This document shows positions 50,841 to 59,573 of a DNA stretch of 64,000 nt, piece after piece. Origin of the DNA: Granulibacter bethesdensis (GTDB lineage: Bacteria > Pseudomonadota > Alphaproteobacteria > Acetobacterales > Acetobacteraceae); the NCBI RefSeq assembly GCF_001889545.1, contig NZ_CP018194.1, positions 1,896,501 to 1,960,500 on the forward strand, read 5' to 3'. The notes beneath the pieces were generated by a model, which had not been told where the DNA came from, did no database searches, and worked only from the letters and a program-made list of their open reading frames with translations. Made by a program: the position numbers and the translations under genes. The first letter of the stretch is position 1. Each line of letters opens with the position of its first letter.

Positions 50841-51377
50841 ATGCATATATTGTCATGCAGTCTCACGGCGTTTGCTGCAGTAACATTTTCCTTGCTCTCC
50901 ATCCTGCCGGACACAGCGCGGGCAGAGGACACCGTCAGCCATAGTGATCTGGCCTCCGTCCAGCAGAGCGTTGACGATCTGTCCCGTCAGACTTCAGAGT
51001 CCATTTCGAGTCTGAACAGAGAAATGTCTTCCAATTACGACAGTCTGCATAATGAAATTTCCAGCCTTTCTCATCAGGTGGAAACATTGAGCAATGAGAA
51101 CCGCAATCTGAATCAGGGTCTGGTCGATCCTCAATTGGGCATCAATTCAGAAGTCTCGCATTTCGCGGCTCAAATAAAAGAAGACATCCTGAAGAGCGTG
51201 AACGAGCAAAATTCGCGACGGAACGCAGCCATTCCCGATCAGGCCACCATCAACAAGATGGTCAAAAAGGCTTTGACTGATAATCCGGCTCTGCTTCGTG
51301 CTGCTCTGTCCTCCCTGAAGCAGGGTGCCAATGACGAAACAGGAAGTACACCCAGAACGCCTCCAGTCAGCAAGTAA
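50841..51377 (+). CDS. Secreted coiled-coil protein of unknown function
   Basis: The 178-residue product starts with a Sec signal peptide (MHILSCSLTAFAAVTFSLLS, cleavage likely after ARA). It then has a heptad-rich coiled coil (HSDLASVQQSVDDLSRQTSE to about residue 95) and a C-terminal part with INKMVKKALTDNPALLRAAL. The last segment resembles the oligomerisation helices in front of Com1/ScsC-type DsbA-like proteins, but no thioredoxin domain follows. An AGGATGG site precedes the start, and a dyad GAAACGA/TCGTTTC (50796-50821) lies just upstream. I do not recognise the family with confidence. Confidence 0.65.
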   Translation: MHILSCSLTAFAAVTFSLLSILPDTARAEDTVSHSDLASVQQSVDDLSRQTSESISSLNREMSSNYDSLHNEISSLSHQVETLSNENRNLNQGLVDPQLGINSEVSHFAAQIKEDILKSVNEQNSRRNAAIPDQATINKMVKKALTDNPALLRAALSSLKQGANDETGSTPRTPPVSK

Positions 51378-51388
51378 GTGAAGCACGA

Positions 51389-51420
51389 AAAAAGGCCGGG
51401 CATGGTTCCCGGCCTTTTCC
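51389..51420. terminator. Bidirectional terminator between the coiled-coil gene and mtaP
   Basis: AAAGGCCGGG and CCCGGCCTTT pair across a loop of about seven bases, with A and T runs on both sides. It can serve both the plus-strand gene at 50841 and convergent mtaP. Confidence 0.88.
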
Positions 51421-51442
51421 AGTTTTCTGATCAGCCTTCCGC

Positions 51443-52330
51443 TCAGGCAGCGCGGAGAACACGACCTGCAACGGCATCCAGCTTTGACATCAGGGCAGGA
51501 TCGCGATGATCTTCCGGTGTGGTGATCGCGAAATCCAGCGCACGGTCACATCCGGCTTCACATGGGCCACGCTCCTGCCCCAGCACCGGCACCACCGCCT
51601 GCACCAGCGCGCGCGCCTTTTCGGCATTGCCACGCAGAACACGGATCACCGCATCGACCGTGACATGATCATGATCCTCATGCCAGCAATCATAATCAGT
51701 CACCATCGCGACAGTGGCGTAGCACATCTCGGCCTCACGGGCGAGTTTCGCTTCCGGCATGTTGGTCATGCCGATCACACTGCACCCCCAGGACCGGTAC
51801 AGCTCGCTCTCTGCCCGCGTGGAGAATTGCGGACCCTCCATCACCAGATAGGTGCCACCACGTGCATAAGGCAGCGACAGGCGCTGAGCCGCCTGCTCCA
51901 CCACATCGCCGATACGCGGGCAGACCGGATCAGCCACCGAGACATGAGCCACGCAGCCATCACCGAAAAAGCTTTTTTCACGGGCAAAGCTGCGGTCAAT
52001 AAACTGATCAACGATCACGAAATGTCCGGGCGGCAGCTTCTTCTTCAGGCTGCCGACGGCGGACAAAGACAGAATATCGGTGCAGCCGGCACGCTTCATC
52101 GCATCAATATTGGCGCGGTAGTTCAGATGGCTCGGCGAAAGGCGATGCCCGCGGCCATGACGTGGCAGGAACACGCATTGTACACCATCCAGAGTGCCAA
52201 ACAGCAGATCATCCGAAGGCAGCCCCCAGGGGGTCTCCACCCGGCGCCATTCCTTGTTCTCCAGACCGTCAATGTCATACAGCCCGGAGCCACCGATGAT
52301 GCCGATAACCGGCTGAATACGCTCTGCCAT
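51443..52330 (-). CDS. mtaP: 5'-methylthioadenosine phosphorylase
   Basis: MtaP splits methylthioadenosine with phosphate into adenine and methylthioribose-1-phosphate for methionine and purine salvage. The 295-residue product has [17 protein letters not shown], the phosphate loop [41 protein letters not shown] and [20 protein letters not shown] chose the ATG at 52330 because an upstream frame to 52402 is not conserved. It could also be read as an S-methyl-5'-thioinosine phosphorylase relative, but the length and motifs favour MTAP. Confidence 0.93.
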   Translation of the reverse strand: MAERIQPVIGIIGGSGLYDIDGLENKEWRRVETPWGLPSDDLLFGTLDGVQCVFLPRHGRGHRLSPSHLNYRANIDAMKRAGCTDILSLSAVGSLKKKLPPGHFVIVDQFIDRSFAREKSFFGDGCVAHVSVADPVCPRIGDVVEQAAQRLSLPYARGGTYLVMEGPQFSTRAESELYRSWGCSVIGMTNMPEAKLAREAEMCYATVAMVTDYDCWHEDHDHVTVDAVIRVLRGNAEKARALVQAVVPVLGQERGPCEAGCDRALDFAITTPEDHRDPALMSKLDAVAGRVLRAA

Positions 52331-52594
52331 GATAATGACTCCCGTCCCGCAGGATGTAATACCGGGCGTATCTGCCACGGCGCGCCTCGTGTTAGGGGCC
52401 AAAGGCCGCCGGAATCAACCGCACATGGCAAAAATTCTCTCCTCCTGACAGAAGGTGGTGGCTCAGGATCGAGGCAGAGTTCCTTCTGCATAGGTGATTC
52501 TACCGTCTTGCCGCCCGCCCCCCGGCATGCGACCCCTTGGGCGCCCAAAAGGCCGGATGCCGATTATCGAGAGCATATTGAGGACGCTGCCAGC

Positions 52595-53494
52595 ATGACC
52601 GATACCGTTACAGCCCCCCCCCACGAACATCTGAAATCGGCGGCAAGGCTCTGGTTCGAATCCCTGCGCGACCGGATCTGCGCCGCGTTTGAAGCGATCG
52701 AGGATGATCTGCCCGCTTCTGCCCCGTTCGGCGATCTGACGCCTGGCCGATTCGAGCGGCAGCCCTGGGACCGCCCCACCGCTGATGGCAGCCCCGGTGG
52801 TGGTGGGGTGATGAGCGTCATGCGCGGCCGCGTGTTCGAGAAAGTCGGTGTGAACGTCTCCACCGTCTGGGGAGAGTTCAGTGAGGATTTCCGACGCCAG
52901 ATTCCGGGCGCGGAGAACGATCCGCGTTTCTGGGCCAGCGGGATCAGTCTGGTGGCACATATGCGGAGCCCCCATGTCCCGGCAGTGCACATGAATACCC
53001 GCATGCTGGTGACGACCAAAGGCTGGTTCGGTGGCGGCGGCGATCTGACGCCGATGTTTCTGGACACGCCAGAAACGGCGGAAGATCGGGAAAGCTTCCA
53101 TGCTTCCTATCGCGCTGCCTGCGATGCGCATGATCCGGCGCTGTATCCGAAATTCAAGCAATGGTGCGACGAATATTTCTTCCTGCCCCACCGTGGCGAG
53201 CCACGCGGCGTAGGCGGTATTTTCTTCGACCACCACAACACCGGCAATGCCGAGGAAGACTTCCACTTCACCCGCGATGTCGGCGAGGCGTTCCTGAATG
53301 CCTATCCCGCCATCGTGCGTCGCCGGATGGAACGCCCGTGGACCGAGGCCGAGCGCCACCACCAGTTGGTCAGACGCGGCCGCTATGTGGAATTCAACCT
53401 GCTGCATGATCGTGGCACGCTGTTCGGCCTGCGCACGGGTGGAAATACCGAGGCAATCCTGATGAGCATGCCGCCGGAAGTCCGCTGGCCCTGA
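52595..53494 (+). CDS. hemF: Oxygen-dependent coproporphyrinogen III oxidase
   Basis: HemF decarboxylates coproporphyrinogen III with O2 to protoporphyrinogen IX in haem synthesis. The 299-residue product has WGGGGDLTP-type segments ([15 protein letters not shown]), [27 protein letters not shown] and the C-terminal [20 protein letters not shown] with the conserved acidic and histidine residues. The ATG at 52595 was chosen; the frame runs open far upstream, antisense to mtaP, without family similarity. It is divergent from mtaP. Confidence 0.96.
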   Translation: MTDTVTAPPHEHLKSAARLWFESLRDRICAAFEAIEDDLPASAPFGDLTPGRFERQPWDRPTADGSPGGGGVMSVMRGRVFEKVGVNVSTVWGEFSEDFRRQIPGAENDPRFWASGISLVAHMRSPHVPAVHMNTRMLVTTKGWFGGGGDLTPMFLDTPETAEDRESFHASYRAACDAHDPALYPKFKQWCDEYFFLPHRGEPRGVGGIFFDHHNTGNAEEDFHFTRDVGEAFLNAYPAIVRRRMERPWTEAERHHQLVRRGRYVEFNLLHDRGTLFGLRTGGNTEAILMSMPPEVRWP

Positions 53495-53502
53495 TCAAAT
53501 GA

Positions 53503-53535
53503 GAAAAGGCGGAGGATGATCCCCCGCCTTTTTTC
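53503..53535 (+). terminator. Rho-independent terminator after hemF
   Basis: AAAGGCGGAGG and CCCCGCCTTTT form a hairpin with a small loop followed by a six-T run. It lies between the convergent hemF and emrB genes and may work weakly in the other direction. Confidence 0.85.
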
Positions 53536-53544
53536 TTTCCTGCT

Positions 53545-55143
53545 TCAATGCCCCGGCATACCGCCACCCCCCTTGGTGGAGGAGAACAGGAAACATACCG
53601 GAATGGTCGCAAAGGACAGGATCGCGGTCATTCCAAAAATGTCCATATACGCCAGAATGGCCGCCTGCTGCTGAAGAGTCTGATAGGCAATACCGGCAGC
53701 CTGCTGCATTGCCTCCCCCGCATTGGTGCCGAGATTCACCAGCCCCTGCTGCACATGCTGGAGATAATCGACATAAGGCTGCTCCAGCGGCGTCATATGT
53801 GGCTGAAGATGCGCCATCCGCACCTGGCTACGCTCCGTCACCAGCGCCGTTGCAGCGGAAATACCGATCGAGCCTGCCAGATTGCGGAACATGGTGAACA
53901 AGGCCGCGCCATCTGCATTCTGCTCTTTCGGCAGGGTGATATAGGTCACGGTGCTGATCGGCACGAACAGGAAAGCCAGACCGACTGTCTGGGCCGCCCG
54001 CATCATCATCAGCGTCCGGAAATCAATGTCCGGCGTAATATGGTGCGAATAAACCAGCGCCAGACCCAGCAGGGCAAAGCCCAGCATGATGACAAAACGG
54101 GTCTGCACATATTTCATGAGGCGCCCGACAAGCGGGATCAGGACAGGCACCACCAGCGAACCGGGCATCAGCATCAGCCCGGCCCATGTGGCGGTATAAC
54201 CAAGCCTGGTCTGCACCAGCTGCGGCAGCAGCACAGCGCTGGAATACAGCACCATCGCCATCAGAAAGATGGTCAGGCAGCCAATCGAGAAATTCCGGTC
54301 AGCCATCACCCGGATATTCACCACCGGGTTCCTGGCATGCAGCAGCCAGAACACCGCTCCCACCAGCCCGATAAAAGCCAGCAGCGAGAAAAGCCGGATA
54401 AACCCGGATCCGAACCAATCGAGATCCTCCCCGCGATCCATCACCACCTGAAGGCAGCCGAAGCCGATCGTGATCAGCGACAGACCAATATAATCAACAT
54501 TGCGTTCTCCTTTCTGTTCACGTGCCAGCCAGGGAGGATCCTCAACCAGTGCTGCAACAGCAAAGAAGGTGAAAATGCCGACGGGCACGTTGATCAGAAA
54601 AATCCATTGCCAGGAGAAATTATCCGTCAGCCATCCACCAACGGTCGGCCCCATAACAGGGGCAATGACTGTCGCAATGGCCACCACCCCGAATGCCGCC
54701 CCGCGTTTGGCAGGCTCAAACGTGTCGAGCACAATGGATTGCTGATTTGGCTGAAGACCACCGCCAAAAAAGCCCTGGATCAGCCGGAACAGGATCAACT
54801 GCCACAGAGACCCGGCAATACCGCATAAAAAACTGGCCAACGTGAACATGGCAATGCAGATCAGGAAATATCGTTTGCGCCCAATGATGCGCGCGAACCA
54901 CCCTGAAATCGGCAACACGATGCTGTTCGCCACGAGATAGGAGGTCAGCGTCCATGTGCTTTCATCATTGGAGGATGACATCGCCCCGGCAATATGCGGC
55001 AAGGCGACATTCACGATGGTAGTATCCAGAACCTCCATAAACGCTGCCAGAGTCACGACGATCGCAATCAGCCATGGATTGGCACGCGGTTTCCAGGCTG
55101 CGGCCTCGCCCGGCCCCTGATCCGCTACAGCCGCCCCGCTCAT
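53545..55143 (-). CDS. emrB: MFS drug exporter, EmrB/QacA (DHA2) family
   Basis: The 532-residue inner-membrane protein has about 14 hydrophobic segments and the DHA2 motifs MEVLDTTIVNVALPHIAG (helix 1) and RIIGRKRYF (loop 2-3), then GPTVGGWLTDNFSWQWIFLI (motif C region). It exports hydrophobic toxins by proton antiport and works with the membrane-fusion protein encoded upstream. The start overlaps the emrA stop by four bases (ATGA). Substrates are unknown. Confidence 0.93.
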   Translation of the reverse strand: MSGAAVADQGPGEAAAWKPRANPWLIAIVVTLAAFMEVLDTTIVNVALPHIAGAMSSSNDESTWTLTSYLVANSIVLPISGWFARIIGRKRYFLICIAMFTLASFLCGIAGSLWQLILFRLIQGFFGGGLQPNQQSIVLDTFEPAKRGAAFGVVAIATVIAPVMGPTVGGWLTDNFSWQWIFLINVPVGIFTFFAVAALVEDPPWLAREQKGERNVDYIGLSLITIGFGCLQVVMDRGEDLDWFGSGFIRLFSLLAFIGLVGAVFWLLHARNPVVNIRVMADRNFSIGCLTIFLMAMVLYSSAVLLPQLVQTRLGYTATWAGLMLMPGSLVVPVLIPLVGRLMKYVQTRFVIMLGFALLGLALVYSHHITPDIDFRTLMMMRAAQTVGLAFLFVPISTVTYITLPKEQNADGAALFTMFRNLAGSIGISAATALVTERSQVRMAHLQPHMTPLEQPYVDYLQHVQQGLVNLGTNAGEAMQQAAGIAYQTLQQQAAILAYMDIFGMTAILSFATIPVCFLFSSTKGGGGMPGH

Positions 55144-56369
55144 GGTGCTTCCGGCACCTTGACAGGCGCCGTCACCGGAGCGGCATTGCCCGGCGGGATA
55201 TGACCGACCGGACGCGCTTTTTCGGGCAAAGGCTCGGTGTTCTCCGGCGTAGTGGACAGATCCACCACCGGCTCTACCGACAGACCCAGCGGAATTGGCA
55301 AGGATGGGTCAAGCCCGCGGTCAATACGGATCTTGACCGGCACACGCTGCACGATTTTCACGAAATTGCCGGTCGCGTTCTCCGCCGGGAAAGCAGTGAA
55401 GCGGGAGCCAGATCCCTGCTGGATGCTGTCAACATGGCCTTTCAGATTCAGCCACGGATAGGCATCAATGCTGATATGGACTTTCTGGCCAGGCCGCATA
55501 CGGGTGAGCTGCGTTTCCTTGAAATTGGCCACAATCCAGATTTCCGGCGAGACCAGCGACATGATCTGCGTGCCAGTCTGGAGGAAGTTGCCTTTCTCGA
55601 CATTCCGCTTCGTCACCCAGCCATCCTGCGGTGCAACGATGGCGGCGTATTCAAGGTTCAGCTTTGCCTGCCGCAACTGCCCCTCGGCTTGCCTGATCTG
55701 TCCCGCCAACTGGTCTACCCGCTGGCCGGTTTCATTGATATTGGCCTCAACCGGCATAGCCTGCTCAATCGCCGCCTGAGCCGAGGCAAGCTGAGCCTGC
55801 GCCGCACGCAGCGACGCGGTGGAGGCATCGATCGCCTCCTGTGTGGTTGCAGCACGGGCCACGCTGTGCTGACGCCGGTAATCGGTCTGCGCCCGAAAAA
55901 GCTGCGCCTCGGCCTGCTGCTTCTGCGCCTTCGCGGCATCCAGCTGGGCCGGGAAATTCTTCTTCGCAACCTCCAGCTGATACTGAGCGGCTGCATGCTG
56001 GGCGCGAACCATGGCCAACTGGCCTTCCGCCACCTCAACCGCCGCCTGATACGGTCGGGGATCGAGCCTGACGAGCACGTCGCCCTTATGAACGAACTGG
56101 TTATCGCGGACATTCAGATCGACCACATAACCAGCCACCTGCGGCGAGATCATCACCGCCCGGCCTGACGTATAGGCATCGTCCGTGCTTTCCAGATTGC
56201 GATGCGTGTACCAGTAATACACACTGCCGGCGACAATCCCCAGCAACGCCAGAATCAGAATCACCCGCACCAGGGGGGACCGCTTTTTCGTTGCGCGGCC
56301 CCGCGGTTGCGCATTGGAACCACCCTGCCGGGCCGGGCTGTCTGACGCCGTGTTCACGTCATCGGGCAT
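55140..56369 (-). CDS. emrA: Membrane-fusion protein of the EmrAB efflux pair
   Basis: The 409-residue HlyD-type adaptor has a basic cytosolic N-terminus, one membrane segment (VILILALLGIVAGSVYYWYT), a split lipoyl domain (YTSGRAVMISPQVAGYVVDL and IVAPQDGWVTKRNVEKGNFL), a long coiled-coil hairpin between, and a beta-barrel part (FKETQLTRMRPGQKVHISID). A proline-rich tail ends the protein. It bridges EmrB to an outer-membrane channel, which is not encoded here. No TetR or MarR regulator gene is adjacent. Confidence 0.93.
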   Translation of the reverse strand: MPDDVNTASDSPARQGGSNAQPRGRATKKRSPLVRVILILALLGIVAGSVYYWYTHRNLESTDDAYTSGRAVMISPQVAGYVVDLNVRDNQFVHKGDVLVRLDPRPYQAAVEVAEGQLAMVRAQHAAAQYQLEVAKKNFPAQLDAAKAQKQQAEAQLFRAQTDYRRQHSVARAATTQEAIDASTASLRAAQAQLASAQAAIEQAMPVEANINETGQRVDQLAGQIRQAEGQLRQAKLNLEYAAIVAPQDGWVTKRNVEKGNFLQTGTQIMSLVSPEIWIVANFKETQLTRMRPGQKVHISIDAYPWLNLKGHVDSIQQGSGSRFTAFPAENATGNFVKIVQRVPVKIRIDRGLDPSLPIPLGLSVEPVVDLSTTPENTEPLPEKARPVGHIPPGNAAPVTAPVKVPEAP

Positions 56370-56490
56370 GGATTGCCATCCTTACGCACTTGATCGAACA
56401 AAACTTCGTCAGACATAGAACTGAACGGTTCGGTCAGCAAGCGATGAAGCCGGAAGACTGATCCAGGCCCTTCGCACGACTGCAATGCGA

Positions 56491-59223
56491 TTATGCGGCG
56501 GCAGTTGCGGGCGTACCCGCTTCGTGACGCTCGATCAGGATGCGGATCTCCGCACGGCAGGAACCGCAATTGGTGCCCGCCTGAAGCGCTTGACCAACAG
56601 AGTCCACCGTGTGGCATCCGCCGGCGATCGCCGTCTTGATCTGTGTGGCACCCACACCAAAGCAGGAGCAAACAATGGCACCACGATCCACACTGCCTTT
56701 GCCGGGCCTGCCCGCAATGACGATGAAGCGGCGCAGAGGATCGGTAAAATCTGCCTTCAGTTGCTCCGCCGCCCAGCCTCGTGCCACCCCCACCGGCTGC
56801 TGATCCACATAGAGCGCGCCGGTGAGACGTGCCCCGTCAAACGCGGCATATCGGGCCTGACCTGTTCTGGCATCGACATAGGACAGGTTTTCTCCGTCTT
56901 CGTACCCTCTTCCGATAAGAGAAGCCGCAAAGCCTGCCATATCGGTCGGAGCCTCAGTAAAGGCACATTCCAGCCTCCATCCGCCCATGCAGCGGCTGAT
57001 AGCCCAATAATCGGGCGTGTGGCCGATCTGTTGCCAGTCCGGAGGCTGCTGAAGCACCGCGAAACCATAGCAGGCTGGTTTATAGCGGGCGATCCGCGCC
57101 GCAACATTCTTGGAGGCAGGCTGGCCGGAGACCGGATCAGTCAGGCCCGGCACCAGAGCATCCACACGGGCGCAGGAAGCGAACTGGTCCGTCCAGTGCA
57201 TCGGCACGAACAGCATCCCCTTTCTTTGCCGTGGTGACAGCAAGGCCCTCACCACGATACAGCCCAGCGCCGTCCGGACAGAGACCAGATCAGCCGCCGC
57301 AATACCGAGCGGAGCCGCATCATCAGGGTGGATTTCGACGAATGGCTCAGCCAGATGCTGGGACAGGCGCGGGCTTTTGCCGGTACGTGTCATGGTGTGC
57401 CAGTGATCGCGGATACGACCGGTATTCAGTACCAGTGGCCACTCTGTATCAGTTTTCACCGGAAGAGAGGGCATGACGGCAATGAAACGGGCCTTGCGAT
57501 CCTCGGTAAAGAAACGGCCATCGGCGAAGAAGCGACCATCCTGTCCCACCGTTCTGGAGGAAGATTTTTCCTTCAGAGCAGGCCATAAAACCGGTTTCAG
57601 CGCCTCAAAGCCCGCATCGCTGATTGTGGCCAGCGCACCGATATCGAAATCCCGACGCCCCTCATTGCCCAGCGCCGACAGGGCGGCATGTTCGGCGAAA
57701 ATTTCGGCGGCATTGCGGTAGGAGAACGCCTCCGCAAACCCCATCCGCGCCGCCACGTCACACAGGATACGCCAATCCGCCCGCGCCTCCCCCGGTGCGG
57801 ACAGAAAAGCGCGCTGGCGGGAGATGCGGCGCTCGGAATTGGTGACGGTGCCGTCCTTCTCCCCCCATGCCAGCGCAGGCAGCGCGACATGCGCATGACG
57901 CATCGTATCTGTGTTCGTCAGCACGTCGGAGACCACGACGAAGGGGCAGGCCGCAATCGCTTTCTGCACGGCATCCGCATCCGGCATGGAATCCACCGGA
58001 TTCGTGGCCATGATCCACAGCGCCTTGATGCGGCCATCCGCCACGGCGCGGAACAGATCGACCGCTTTCAGCCCGGCTTTCTCCGGCATGCGAGGGGCAT
58101 TCCAGAACAGCCCGACCAGAGCGCGATGCTCGGGATTCTCGATCTCCATATGCGCGGCCAGCATGTTGGCAAGGCCGCCGACCTCCCGCCCGCCCATCGC
58201 ATTGGGCTGGCCAGTGACGGAGAACGGCCCCATCCCGGGATGGCCAATGCGCCCTGTCGCCAAGTGACAATTGATGATGGCACTCACCTTGTCAGTACCG
58301 CAGGAGGACTGGTTGACGCCCTGACTGTAAACCGTCACCGTTTTCACAGTCGTGGTGAACAGGGTGTAGAATGCCTCCCTCTCTGCAGCATCCAGCCCCG
58401 TCATCTGATCAAGCATATCGCGATCCAGTGCGGAGGCCGCTGCCAGCGCCTCGGCAAAGCCGGTGGTGTGGCGCGTGACATAGCCCTCATTCACCTGCCC
58501 TGCCGCCGCCAGCCAGGCCAGCAGACCGGCGAAAAGCGCGGTATCACCATCAGGGCGGATTGGCAGATGCAGATCGGCAATATCCGCCGTCATGGTGCGG
58601 CGCGGATCAATCAGCACCACGCGCATCTCTGGCCGCGCCGCCTTTGCCGCCGCCAGACGCTGGTAAAGCACCGGGTGACACCAGGCGAGGTTGGAGCCGG
58701 TCAGCACCACCAGATCAGCGCATTCCAGATCCTCATACAATCCAGGCACGGTATCCGTCCCGAAGGCACGGCGATGCCCGGCCACGGAAGACGCCATGCA
58801 CAGACGCGAATTGGTGTCGATATTCGCCGAACCGATGAAACCTTTCATCAGCTTGTTGGCGACATAGTAATCTTCCGTCAGAAACTGGCCGGAGACATAA
58901 AACGCCACGCTGTCCGGACCATGCTCGGCAATGGCACGGGAAAAACCTTGCGCCACATGGTCCAGCGCCTCATTCCAGCCCACCTGCTGCCCATTGATCA
59001 TGGGATGCAGCAGACGTCCCTCCAGATCCACCGTCTCCATCAGGGCGGACCCCTTGGAGCAGAGACGGCCGAAATTAGCCGGATGCTTCGGATCGCCCTG
59101 CACGCTGCGTGCGCCATCCGCCGCCTGCTCCACGATCACGCCACACCCGACCCCGCAATAAGGGCAGGTCGTGCTGACAGAATCCTGTGACAAGGATACC
59201 TTCCCCTGCTGCGCAATTGTCAT
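56491..59223 (-). CDS. nasA: Assimilatory nitrate reductase catalytic subunit
   Basis: This cytosolic molybdoenzyme reduces nitrate to nitrite. The 910-residue protein has an N-terminal [4Fe-4S] site (Cys20, Cys23, Cys27, Cys55), the likely molybdenum-ligand Cys142 (NSRLCMASS), molybdopterin-binding segments such as GVNQSSCGTDKVSAIINCHL, and MPDADAV-type loops. A C-terminal BFD-like [2Fe-2S] domain (CSCFGVG...GTNCGSCR, about residues 845-900) is fused on, as in NasA of Klebsiella. Its start overlaps the nirD stop (ATGA). Named nasC in some alphaproteobacterial nomenclature. Confidence 0.95.
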   Translation of the reverse strand: MTIAQQGKVSLSQDSVSTTCPYCGVGCGVIVEQAADGARSVQGDPKHPANFGRLCSKGSALMETVDLEGRLLHPMINGQQVGWNEALDHVAQGFSRAIAEHGPDSVAFYVSGQFLTEDYYVANKLMKGFIGSANIDTNSRLCMASSVAGHRRAFGTDTVPGLYEDLECADLVVLTGSNLAWCHPVLYQRLAAAKAARPEMRVVLIDPRRTMTADIADLHLPIRPDGDTALFAGLLAWLAAAGQVNEGYVTRHTTGFAEALAAASALDRDMLDQMTGLDAAEREAFYTLFTTTVKTVTVYSQGVNQSSCGTDKVSAIINCHLATGRIGHPGMGPFSVTGQPNAMGGREVGGLANMLAAHMEIENPEHRALVGLFWNAPRMPEKAGLKAVDLFRAVADGRIKALWIMATNPVDSMPDADAVQKAIAACPFVVVSDVLTNTDTMRHAHVALPALAWGEKDGTVTNSERRISRQRAFLSAPGEARADWRILCDVAARMGFAEAFSYRNAAEIFAEHAALSALGNEGRRDFDIGALATISDAGFEALKPVLWPALKEKSSSRTVGQDGRFFADGRFFTEDRKARFIAVMPSLPVKTDTEWPLVLNTGRIRDHWHTMTRTGKSPRLSQHLAEPFVEIHPDDAAPLGIAAADLVSVRTALGCIVVRALLSPRQRKGMLFVPMHWTDQFASCARVDALVPGLTDPVSGQPASKNVAARIARYKPACYGFAVLQQPPDWQQIGHTPDYWAISRCMGGWRLECAFTEAPTDMAGFAASLIGRGYEDGENLSYVDARTGQARYAAFDGARLTGALYVDQQPVGVARGWAAEQLKADFTDPLRRFIVIAGRPGKGSVDRGAIVCSCFGVGATQIKTAIAGGCHTVDSVGQALQAGTNCGSCRAEIRILIERHEAGTPATAAA

Positions 59224-59567
59224 GCGGCTTTGCTCGCCTGCATGGACAGCGCATCTGCCGACAGAAACAGGCGGCCTTCCTGTTCACGCAGCTTATAAAC
59301 CGGCACGCTGCCTTCATCCGCGCCCTGCGCCTGCCCGGTCTCCAGAGAAAAAACCCAGTTGTGCAAAGGACAGGTGATGGAATGATCATGCACGATCCCT
59401 TCACTCAGCGGACCGTTGCGATGCGGACAGGTGTCGCCAATAGCGAACACCCGATTATCCATGGTGCGGACAATGGCAATTTTTCCGACTGGCGTCTGCA
59501 CACAGCGTGCGCCCCGCAGCGGGATGTCCTCGATACCGCCGATTTCAATCCATTCAGGTGATGTCAT
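59220..59567 (-). CDS. nirD: Nitrite reductase small subunit, Rieske type
   Basis: NirD pairs with NirB in NADH-dependent nitrite reduction to ammonium. The 115-residue protein keeps both Rieske ligand pairs: Cys47-Pro-His49 and Cys66-Pro-Leu-His69 (ITCPLHNW). Many enterobacterial NirD proteins have lost these, so this one probably binds a [2Fe-2S] cluster and may pass electrons to the nitrate reductase too, as in Paracoccus NasG. It lies six bases after nirB and is coupled to nasA. Confidence 0.94.
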   Translation of the reverse strand: MTSPEWIEIGGIEDIPLRGARCVQTPVGKIAIVRTMDNRVFAIGDTCPHRNGPLSEGIVHDHSITCPLHNWVFSLETGQAQGADEGSVPVYKLREQEGRLFLSADALSMQASKAA

Positions 59568-59573
59568 GACCGC

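Noticed and set aside
51506-52594. Long upstream extension of the hemF frame, opposite mtaP
   Set aside because: The conserved HemF starts at 52595; the extension has no similarity pattern and is antisense to mtaP.
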